Shown here piece after piece: positions 46,673 through 55,300 of a stretch of DNA of 64,000 nucleotides (within the stretch, counting starts at the first letter, position 1; each line of letters begins with the position of its first letter). The stretch covers positions 147,274-211,273 of the forward strand of contig NZ_JAVKDF010000040.1 of the NCBI RefSeq assembly GCF_040222385.1, in the 5' to 3' direction. The position numbers and the translations under genes were made by a program. This stretch comes from Imperialibacter sp040222385. Its GTDB lineage: Bacteria; Bacteroidota; Bacteroidia; Cytophagales; Cyclobacteriaceae. The notes beneath the pieces are model-generated. The model saw only the letters and a program-made list of their open reading frames with translations. It did not search any database and had not been told where the DNA came from.

Positions 46673-48387
46673 ATTCTAAAAGCATAGTTGAGTGTTCCCC
46701 GCCATTCCTGTGTGGCTTTGGCAGCTTCTTCGTAAGTGTTTTTCAATAGGTAAAAGGTGTTGAACGACACCGTATGTCGCTTCCTGGCCGTCCAGTTGAC
46801 CGACCAACGCACATTGTCGATGTGGCTGTTTCTCTCTTTGTTGAGGTAGCTATTCAGCAAGCTGAGAGAAAGGCTGCTCCGCACTTTGTTGTCGAGAAAA
46901 GACCGGTTCACGCCGAATACCGGTCCCAGGGTGAGGTTGCTGATGCCGGCTGCTTCCGACTGATTGATGGTGAATGACGTGTTGGTCGACCAATACTCTC
47001 CAATCTTAAAGCTGTAACCGGCGTTACCACTTTTGAACAGCGATCCATTGCCCTGGTTGTCGGTGGCGTCCTGCAAATTACCACTGACGAAGAGGGTACC
47101 TGTATTGGTTTCCTTTCCCGTTTGGTAGTTTACCGATGCCATGGCCGACCGGGTTACCTGAAAGAACTCCAGCGTGTCGGACAGGATATCGGTTTGCAGT
47201 AGTAGCTGTTGGGTGCTGGTACTGAAATTCGATACGTTGAGGTTGACATTGAGCTTTTCTGTGGCTGAAATGGACGCCGATGAGCTGAATACATATCGGT
47301 TGACACGGGCACTGTTCTGGTTATCGAGGTTATTGTGTTGCAAGCCCGAGCTGGTGGATAGCGTTACCCTGTTGTTGAACAAAGGCAATGAAAGTCCGGC
47401 CGTGATGTCTTCGAGGTCGTTGTTAAGAAACGACGAGCCGTGCGTGGTGTAGCCCGGATCCACTCTCCGGTAACTTAAGTTGGCCTGAAAGCCATCGCCC
47501 TGGTACGTAAGGCGAGATTTCAAGGCGTTGGTAAAAGCGGAAGAACCGTTGGGTTTGTAAAGCCCTCCCAGGTTATTGATGAAGGAATAGTCGTTGGTGA
47601 ATAGCTCGGGAATCCGCCTGTCACGGGTGAAAAGGCTATAGGCATATTCTCCTTCCAGCGAAAACCGGTCGAAAAATTTGAAGCCTCCTTCCAGCCCCAC
47701 CACCAGGTTTTCTTCAGGGGTTACCACAAAGGAGCTGTCCACCACATCGATGGAGTTAGGGTCGTCGTACGCCCGGAAGAACATGACGGCCGCCCGCTGT
47801 TTCTCCAATTCAAAGCCGACCTTGGTGCCAAAGCCGATGCGCCGGTAGGTGGGCTCGGCATACACCTGCCCAAACTGTGAGAACTTGGCCACTGGTTTGG
47901 CAAAGCGGCCGTACATGGCGCTTACCCTGACAGGATTGTTCTCAGGCTTGTATTCCACACCAGCACCAAAGAACAAGTTGCCCGCCAACGTATAATCAGA
48001 AAAGTTGATGGTGCGGTGACCCAGGTGAACAGTGAGCCCCTTGTAAGTGGGACTGATACCAAACCGGTTGAAGGGTTGCGGCTGCGCAAAGCTCTTGTTT
48101 TGCTGACTGAGCGTGGCCGAAAGCGGCACACTGATGATGCCCAGGAAAGTGAGGTTCAGATTGGCGTTCAACTGCCAGAAGTACGGGTCCCGGCGGCTGG
48201 GCATACCCGTCGCATGATAAAATGTTTGCGTGGCCGACAAGCTGCCATTGTAAGCAAAGAGCTTTTGTTCGCCCAATGTTTCCAAATCCTGAGCAAGAAG
48301 AGTCGGCGAAACCGCCAGCGACAAAAGAAGCACAGTCGCCAATCGCCAGCCGAGATAGCGTATGTTTTGCCCAACCCCATTGTCCAT
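46669..48387 (-). CDS. Outer-membrane beta-barrel protein of the PorP-linked operon
   Basis: A 572-residue protein when started at the ATG at 48387, which gives a normal signal peptide (WRLATVLLLSLAVSPTLLAQ). The mature part is a long series of alternating amphipathic strands (for example LTVHLGHRTINFSDYTLAGN, RVSAMYGRFAKPVAK, RSSLSLSLLNSYL), ending in the barrel-type RGTLNYAFRI, so it is a large barrel of unknown family. The frame is open upstream to an ATG at 48681 that overlaps the PorP stop by 16 bp; that 98-residue extension carries in-phase CxD repeats (see repeat 48427-48595) and would bury the signal peptide. The downstream propeller gene overlaps by ATGA. Confidence 0.82.
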   Translation of the reverse strand: MDNGVGQNIRYLGWRLATVLLLSLAVSPTLLAQDLETLGEQKLFAYNGSLSATQTFYHATGMPSRRDPYFWQLNANLNLTFLGIISVPLSATLSQQNKSFAQPQPFNRFGISPTYKGLTVHLGHRTINFSDYTLAGNLFFGAGVEYKPENNPVRVSAMYGRFAKPVAKFSQFGQVYAEPTYRRIGFGTKVGFELEKQRAAVMFFRAYDDPNSIDVVDSSFVVTPEENLVVGLEGGFKFFDRFSLEGEYAYSLFTRDRRIPELFTNDYSFINNLGGLYKPNGSSAFTNALKSRLTYQGDGFQANLSYRRVDPGYTTHGSSFLNNDLEDITAGLSLPLFNNRVTLSTSSGLQHNNLDNQNSARVNRYVFSSSASISATEKLNVNLNVSNFSTSTQQLLLQTDILSDTLEFFQVTRSAMASVNYQTGKETNTGTLFVSGNLQDATDNQGNGSLFKSGNAGYSFKIGEYWSTNTSFTINQSEAAGISNLTLGPVFGVNRSFLDNKVRSSLSLSLLNSYLNKERNSHIDNVRWSVNWTARKRHTVSFNTFYLLKNTYEEAAKATQEWRGTLNYAFRI

Positions 48388-48426
48388 GATCGGATTTTGG
48401 GGTGTGTCCTTCGTGTGTTTGAGTGC

Positions 48427-48595
48427 GTCTCCACACTCCACGCTTTTGTCTTCACCCGCCTCGTTTTTGGGTGTGTCTCCACACCTTATATAATCGCTCT
48501 TGTCTCCACACCCTATATCAAGATCGTTGTCCTCACACACCAGCATGCCTTTCCGTTTCCTGGGTGTGTCTTCACACCCAGGAACGACACCACAC
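48427..48595 (-). repeat. Seven in-phase GTGTGRRGAC-type short repeats
   Basis: On the minus strand the motif GTGTGGAGAC and close variants starts at 48595, 48577, 48538, 48511, 48484, 48457 and 48436. All spacings (18, 39, 27, 27, 27 and 21) are multiples of three, so each copy reads in the same frame of the barrel gene's upstream extension, as C-(G/E)-D in most copies. Several copies pair with an inverted partner to form hairpins. Confidence 0.75.
48557..48584. other. Perfect 12-bp hairpin between PorP and barrel genes
   Basis: TTCCTGGGTGTG (48557-48568) and CACACCCAGGAA (48573-48584) pair perfectly around a 4-nt loop. A smaller version (GGTGTG-TCTC-CACACC) is at 48470-48485. They lie 82 nt after the PorP stop in transcript direction. 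They could block processing, pause the polymerase or lower expression of the following genes; no U-tract follows, so a complete terminator is doubtful. Confidence 0.7.
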
Positions 48596-48665
48596 CCAAC
48601 AACACCATACACGGGAATGCCCAGCCAAACGTCCTTACTAGCAGCGATATCTTTTGTAAACCCCC

Positions 48666-50105
48666 TCACCGCTGCTCCCATTTATAAATCCACGGTACGC
48701 CTATAATGAAAGCCTTCGCCTTGCTGTCCATCAATTCTTGAATGAGCCCATTCGCATTTTCCAGCCTGCTCATCTCCTGCGAATACACAAAATACCAGGT
48801 GCCGGAAGCGCTTTGGGTGACTTTGGTATCGAGCCCGGCTTCACGTTTCAAAATCCGCTGAAAGAGCTTGGCATCGTCCAAATTGCGCAGGGCACCCACC
48901 ACCAGGTAATAGGGCCCTTCCGCCACCGAAGTTGTATCATCAGGGTTGGCCTGGAGCCGGACAATGGCTTTTGACAGGTCGTCCTGGTAGCTGTTCACTA
49001 TTTCCCTCAGCAGCCGCAGCTCCTCGTTCTGTGCTGCCAACTGGCTTTGTGTTTCGTTGAGCTGCCCGCTCACCAGCTCGTTTTCCTGCTTCAGGGCATC
49101 AATTTTTTCATACTGAATGGCCGATTGCTTCTCCAGCGACTTGATGCTGCCGCCTTTTTCTCTGGCTATGGGCGAGTCGCTTGATTTGCGCAGCCGCAAG
49201 CCCAGCACAAATTCGTGCGTTGAGCTCCCCAAAATACTCAAGTCCGTTGTTGGGAACTCATAGGTATAGCCAAACACAAACTGCTCGGCCAGCTGCGTGC
49301 CTATGGACAACCCTGCTCCAATCTTTGGCCGGTAGTTCATATTGAGCCACACCAGCTGCTTGTAATTCACCATCAGGTTAAAGTCGGCCTGGGAGGGCAG
49401 CCCCTGCACCGTGCGGATGAGCACCATGGGCTTTACCTCAACATTTGGCCCGGCGACAAAAGTGTAATCAGCTGTAGTGTAATGGTGCCGGATAAACGTA
49501 TAGTCGAGCGACTGAAACAGCGCCTCATTGTTGTATTTGATTGTGTTTTGAAACAGCTGCTCACTGGCAAAGCCCACGTGGAGCTTCTTCAATGTATAAT
49601 GCAGACCAGCATTGGCTTCAAACACAGTCCGCTGGTCAACGGCGCTCAGCAGATTGGGGTCGCTGATGTCATCGGCCTGTATGCGGTCGAAGAATATCCG
49701 GTTTTGAATGGCCAGGAAGGACAGGCCGAAGCAGAGCTGCTGGTTGGCGGTGAGGTCGATTTTGTAGGAGCCTGTCAACGCTCCGGACGTGCGTCCGATG
49801 ATATTGGTGACGTCGTTAAAAAAAGTAAGCCCAAGGCCTATGTTTTCATTGTTCAGTTTTGTGTCAAGTGTGAATACCTGGGTTTCCGGTGCCCCGTTCA
49901 CGCCCACCCACTGTTTTCGGTACAAAAAGAAAGCACTGGGCACGCCCGAATAGCCCGCCAAAGCGGGATTGTAAAGGTATTGGTTAAGAAAATACTGGCT
50001 GTAAAGGGGTGTTTGCTGGGCGAAAAGCAATGAACAAGAGAGGTATGTGAATAAAAATAGACAGCATATTTTAACATACAATCTATTATAATTGGCCAGC
50101 AGCAT
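48666..50105 (-). CDS. PorP/SprF-family barrel with coiled-coil and SPOR-like tail
   Basis: A 479-residue outer-membrane protein with signal peptide ending SCSLLFAQ and the PorP/SprF opening QTPLYSQYFLNQYLYNPALAG. The barrel occupies about 30-320 (FRKQWVG-like YRKQWVGVNG, FGYTYEFP, HEFVLGLRLR). PorP/SprF proteins work with the T9SS in surface display of adhesins. After the barrel, a coiled coil (about 325-385, IDALKQENELVSGQLNETQ) and a SPOR-like domain (about 400-470, YYLVVGALRNLDDAKLFQR) extend the usual length by about 150 residues. SPOR domains bind peptidoglycan, so the tail could tie the barrel to the cell wall. It is the first gene of the leftward operon. Confidence 0.88.
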   Translation of the reverse strand: MLLANYNRLYVKICCLFLFTYLSCSLLFAQQTPLYSQYFLNQYLYNPALAGYSGVPSAFFLYRKQWVGVNGAPETQVFTLDTKLNNENIGLGLTFFNDVTNIIGRTSGALTGSYKIDLTANQQLCFGLSFLAIQNRIFFDRIQADDISDPNLLSAVDQRTVFEANAGLHYTLKKLHVGFASEQLFQNTIKYNNEALFQSLDYTFIRHHYTTADYTFVAGPNVEVKPMVLIRTVQGLPSQADFNLMVNYKQLVWLNMNYRPKIGAGLSIGTQLAEQFVFGYTYEFPTTDLSILGSSTHEFVLGLRLRKSSDSPIAREKGGSIKSLEKQSAIQYEKIDALKQENELVSGQLNETQSQLAAQNEELRLLREIVNSYQDDLSKAIVRLQANPDDTTSVAEGPYYLVVGALRNLDDAKLFQRILKREAGLDTKVTQSASGTWYFVYSQEMSRLENANGLIQELMDSKAKAFIIGVPWIYKWEQR

Positions 50106-50309
50106 AGGAACGGTTAGGTGGTAATACTTCAGATAAATAAATAAGAAATTTTCATATTAAGCAATTTATATGGGAATATATCACCATGCAGAAAATGTAG
50201 TTTAGTGACTTTAAATTAGTTTTAGACCATAATGAATATTGGCTACCGAATGATTTTGATATCTTAAGAATAATATATTTATTAGAAACTACTTATCATA
50301 TTTCTAATA
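50106..50309. promoter_or_regulatory. Divergent promoter region between the surface operons
   Basis: A 204-nt AT-rich gap holds the promoters for both the leftward PorP operon and the rightward fibronectin/PKD genes. A TTTTG at 50254-50258 could be a -33 element for the rightward genes, but no exact TAnnTTTG follows at the right spacing. No inverted repeat or terminator is seen. Shared control of both operons is inferred from position only. Confidence 0.4.
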
Positions 50310-52307
50310 ATGTGCAGGCAAAAAACTATTGCTGTAATTTTTTTCTCTATGATTTTCTGCAACTGTAATGGACAAGATTCATTCGTTTTTGCAAGAAATC
50401 ACCCTGCAAATTCAGCCGGAAACTTAAGTATCGAACTAAAATGGTACCATGCACTTTCACTTTTTGGGAAGGAATTCAATGTGTACAGGAGGGACGCCAA
50501 CTTAGTTGAGTGGCGGCTTGTGTCGCCAAAGCCCGTAAGTAAGCTTCAAAGCCTGCCAACCTCACTTATTGAGCAAGATGAAGAGTTGGACTTTTTTATT
50601 GATGCACTGAATCAAGCTTCACCTGAAGAGCTTGAGGATGATTTCTTAAAACTGAACATCTTACTAAAGAGCTTTGAAAGCAATGAGTTTGCCAGGTTCC
50701 TGGGCATCTATTTCAAAGACAATGAAGTGCTTCAAGGGAAATCCTACCAGTACAAAATCACCATTTTAACTGGGTCTCAAGAAACGGTTTTGGGGGAGTC
50801 CAGCGTCATTGAAGCAGGAAATTATCGACAAACCTTAGGGGTTCAGGACTTGGAAGCCTATCAGGAAGGCAGGGTAATCAATTTCAATTGGATCCAAGAC
50901 CTCAATTTGTATTATGCATATAATCTTTATGAGACTGATTCAATCGGATCGACAAACAGGCTAAACAATCAACCGCTGATGCTCAGTATGCAACCCGACA
51001 GCTCGGGCGTATTGGTTTTTCCGAAACCAATGTTTAAAAGACGTGGAAGCATAGAGGGGGCTAGTTATTCCTACTATATAGAAGGTATTGACTATTTCGG
51101 AGAAATGAGTCAGCCATCCAGCCGGGTAAACATTACAGTAGATGACGTAACTCCGCCTCCTCCACCTTTAAATCTATCGGGAAGGGCGGATTCCCTAAGA
51201 GTGCTACTTCAATGGGAGCAGGAAGACACAGAAGATCTCAAAGGCTACAACATCTATCGAAGCCCAAAAAGCGAAGGGGAATTTGTCCCCGTTAATGCCG
51301 ACTTGATTCCGGCCGAAAGAAGCTCTTACAGTGAAACTCTTCAGAATCCAGGGCCTTATTACTATCGAGTTGAGGCAGAGGATCACACGGGTAATAAGTC
51401 GTTGTCTGAAATGGCTTTTGTTGATGCTCAGGACGTGTTTCCCCCTTCACAACCGCTAGATTTGGCCATTAAGTCCGACACCGGTCGGTTCTATTTAACC
51501 TGGCTAGAAAATGATGAACCCGATCTTAAGGGATATTTGCTATACAGAACTATTGACCAAAACGATCCTGATCATTATGTTTTGTTAAATGCCGAGCCGC
51601 TAGATACAAACTACTATGAGCAGCGGCTTCCAAAAAATGTCAAGAATGAATTTTTTTACTTCTTGGTGGCCATAGACACATCCTACAACAGAAGCAAAAG
51701 ATCGGAAGTTGCCACGGCGGTTTTACCGGACGTAGTCCCACCAGAAAGCCCTGTAATCAGTCAAGTTGGCTATTCTGACGAAGGCATTGTGATCAACTGG
51801 ACTCGCAACGTTGAAGAGGACTTGGCTGGTTATCAATTGTACAGATTTGATTCTGTCAATCTTGACGGCACACAGGTCAATCAAGCGCTCATTGCAAAAA
51901 ACTCCTTTAGATTTATCGACCGCACTACCAATGGAAACCAGGAATATCAATATAGGTTAGTAGCAGTTGATTCATCCGGTAATGTTTCTGCGCTTTCGAC
52001 CGCTGCGTACGCACTCAGGCACGAAGAACAAGTGGTGGAAGCCAGACTGACCCTAAAGCTCAAAAGTCAGAAAAGGAAAAAGGCCAATCGCTTAGAATGG
52101 AACGAAATCGATCCAAAGCTCATCAGGGGCTACATAGTATTCAGAGGTGAAACCGAGAAGTCGATAAAGCCAATCACCGGGCTAGTTGCTTCAACCAATT
52201 TTATTGACAAAGACTTGAAAAAAGAAGCTTATGTCTACCAGGTGCGGGCTTATTCCATCCCAGGCAAGGTGATTATTTCTAAGACAGTTGAATGGGGGGG
52301 TCGATGA
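50310..52307 (+). CDS. Exported fibronectin type III repeat protein
   Basis: A 665-residue protein with a signal peptide (MCRQKTIAVIFFSMIFCNCNGQ; the Cys pair makes a lipoprotein possible). At least four FnIII-like modules follow from about residue 285: LRVLLQWEQEDTEDLKGYNI, FYLTWLENDEPDLKGYLLY, IVINWTRNVEEDLAGYQLY and NRLEWNEIDPKLIRGYIVF, each with the W and the (D/I)-L-x-G-Y motif. Residues 25-280 are less regular. No T9SS sorting domain is present, so it probably stays on the cell side. The stop overlaps the next start by ATGA, which means it is made together with the giant adhesin. Confidence 0.88.
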   Translation: MCRQKTIAVIFFSMIFCNCNGQDSFVFARNHPANSAGNLSIELKWYHALSLFGKEFNVYRRDANLVEWRLVSPKPVSKLQSLPTSLIEQDEELDFFIDALNQASPEELEDDFLKLNILLKSFESNEFARFLGIYFKDNEVLQGKSYQYKITILTGSQETVLGESSVIEAGNYRQTLGVQDLEAYQEGRVINFNWIQDLNLYYAYNLYETDSIGSTNRLNNQPLMLSMQPDSSGVLVFPKPMFKRRGSIEGASYSYYIEGIDYFGEMSQPSSRVNITVDDVTPPPPPLNLSGRADSLRVLLQWEQEDTEDLKGYNIYRSPKSEGEFVPVNADLIPAERSSYSETLQNPGPYYYRVEAEDHTGNKSLSEMAFVDAQDVFPPSQPLDLAIKSDTGRFYLTWLENDEPDLKGYLLYRTIDQNDPDHYVLLNAEPLDTNYYEQRLPKNVKNEFFYFLVAIDTSYNRSKRSEVATAVLPDVVPPESPVISQVGYSDEGIVINWTRNVEEDLAGYQLYRFDSVNLDGTQVNQALIAKNSFRFIDRTTNGNQEYQYRLVAVDSSGNVSALSTAAYALRHEEQVVEARLTLKLKSQKRKKANRLEWNEIDPKLIRGYIVFRGETEKSIKPITGLVASTNFIDKDLKKEAYVYQVRAYSIPGKVIISKTVEWGGR

Positions 52308-55300
52308 GAAGAGCCATCATTATATCGTCATGTGTCTATGGAAAGTGTTTCGCCATTAACAGGTACTTATTGTCGATGTTGCTTAGCCTTTTACTAAGTT
52401 ATTCCGGTAAAGCTCAAGTGTCAGTAGCCAACCAGAATATACCCATCGAAATTCAACCTGACGCCACTTTTTTTATACCTGGCAACTACACCGACAATTC
52501 TACATATGGCGATGGAAAGCTTAAACTGTATGGGACTTTAATTATAAACGGAAATATTAGCAATCTGGGATCTACCACTCTTATTGCTACTCCCGCTGCA
52601 GACTCTATTCCAACTGAAACTCCACGCATTTCCGGAAATGGCGATCAAACCCTTTCGATCAGTTCAGCCGAAGAAACATTTCTATCGAACCCAATCATAG
52701 CCAAACCCTCGGGGGTGTTCATATTGCGAGCTAGTCAGAGAATATTATTCGGGGACACGTTAACGTTCGAATCGGGCAATATTAAGCTGGAAAACAGCAA
52801 AGTTTTTCTTAAAGACGGCGGAACTTTAAAGAACGAATTCTCTGCCTCAAGATTCACCGGCGAAGGGTCTATTAGCACCACTCTTCCTAGTATAAATACC
52901 GACGTCACAGATTATAACATGGCAGGAATGGGTCTGCTTGTGTCAACAGGATCGCAATCCGCTGCTAATGTGGGAATAACTAGGCATCATATACCGGCGG
53001 GTATTAAAAAATTTGATGTGGCTAACGACACCACCATTCTCAAATACTTTGAACTAACGTTCGGAGAGGAAGCAGGCATTTTTGATAAAATGACATTTAA
53101 CTTTTTTAATGTCACTGATGAGATGAACTCACTAAAAGAGCATGCAGAGGAATTAGCCGTTTATACATCAGAAGACAACGGTGCGTCTTGGCTCATGCTT
53201 GACGCAGTAGTGTCATCCGACGCAAGCAGCATTACAAATGATAATGTAGTATTTAACGCAAATTCCACAAACTACATCGTAGTCGCAGAAATTTGTGACA
53301 ACGACCATAAACCCAAAGCTGTTCCAACCTCAAACAATGAATCCGCTCTAATTGAGGAAAACAATACCACAATCAAGGTGTGCTATGGAGGTGTGTTAGA
53401 TTTAAGTTCAACCGCAGACTACCATCACTGGATCGTCAACGGAGTGGTAATACCATCCTCTTCCGTAGACACTTACATTTTTGATCTGACCGACCCGTTA
53501 ACTGATGGTGCAAAAATCACCCTTTTTGAACGAAACAATAGGGGCTGCGAGCGAGAAATTGAATATACAATTGACGTTTTACCCCTGCCAATAGCTGACT
53601 TCTCCCACTCACCGGAAAACGGTCAATCGTGTTATGGTGCAACGGTGCAATTTATAAAACAGTCTCTACCCGTCGGATCAGGTGCCGACTTCGACCTTGT
53701 TGCATGGTATTGGGACTTCAAGGATAACGACATTACCAGCACGCTTGAGGAACCAACCCATGTTTTTTCTGACACAGGAAAGTTTGCGGTAACCTTGATA
53801 ACAGAAAATAGATTTGGTTGCAGCAGCACTGTTTTTTCGAAAACGGTAAGAGTGAATGCATTGCCTATTCCTGACTTTGATTTTGAGGATTTATCAGCCA
53901 CGGCTACCCGGGAAGCGTGTCAGCTGGAGGCCATTGCGTTTTCTAATTACAGCCACTACGAAAATTTTGACGGCGCAACACTAGACTCCGCCGGAATGTC
54001 CTACAATTGGGAATTTGGAGATGGAAACTCAGGCGGGGACATCAATGTTGAACATACTTACTCTGGCTATGGGGCAATGGAGGTCACTTTAATAGCTACA
54101 GAGCCGGGACATGGCTGCAAAAACTCAGTTAAAAAAACTATTCAGGTTGATCCAAGGCCTGTTCCAAAATTTCATTTCGAAGTTGAAGAAAGCCCCATTC
54201 TCGAAGTCTGTGAAGGAATTGATATTCTTTTTGCCAATGAAAGCACAATTGACGATGGTAGTCCAATCTCCTACATGTGGGATTATGGAGACGATAGCCT
54301 TTCTAGCGAAAAGTCGCCTATACGGGAGTATGTATATTCAAAAGACACAGTGATACGTCAGGTTGTATTGGAAGTAACTTCTTATGACTACGGTTGCGTT
54401 TTTTCAGACACACTAAACCTCACCATCCACCCTGCCCCGTCCGGCGATTTTCACATGGAATTCGACGAGTTGTCTCTGGAGCATATTTGTACCGGTGTGG
54501 ATGTTGATTTTGTCAATAACTCAGATATAGAAGGTGGACGTAGCATGAGGTACGTTTGGGATTTTGATGACGCTTCGGCGCTCGATACTCTGATCAGTAA
54601 GGACATCGTCTCCCATTCCTTTGCTGACCCCAGAGAACACTACATTAGACTGACCAGAATTTCCAGCGACCTGTGCATCAATGATTTTCGGCAATCATTG
54701 TGGACGCACCCCTATCCACAAGTCGACTTTGCATTCAACAATGCTTGCGATGGTGCTCCCACAACTTTTTACAATAAGTCCGATATCCAAACTGACGAAA
54801 TAGCAAACCTCTCCTGGGATTATGGTGATACTCAGTCTTCGGCTAATAAGGATTCGGTCCATACACATGATTACCCCACCTTCGGCAGCTATCCGGTAAC
54901 CCTTACCGCCACTTCCTCTTATAATTGTGAGTCGTCTGTCGAAAAAACAGTGGAAGTCTTCCAAAGACCCTCGTTCAACTTGGGCCCTTCCGCCCTGAGC
55001 TGCTCCGGCAGTTTTACTATCGACCCATCGGCAGACGCCACCGTCTATCTTCCGGCAGGCACATCCTTTACTTGGTACAAACACCCTGACTTTGAGCAGG
55101 CAATAGCCTTTGGGGATCAATTAGAGGTAACCGAATCCGGTTCATACAAGGCCGTGTTGACCACGGACGATCCCCAGAACTGCGAGGCGTCTTTCTCCAT
55201 CCCGGTCTATATTGTCGACCCCGGCGACCTGGGGGCCAACCGAACAGTGTGCGAAAGCACCGTGCTGGATGCAACGCCTTCTTCGGTGCCCCCCACCGGT

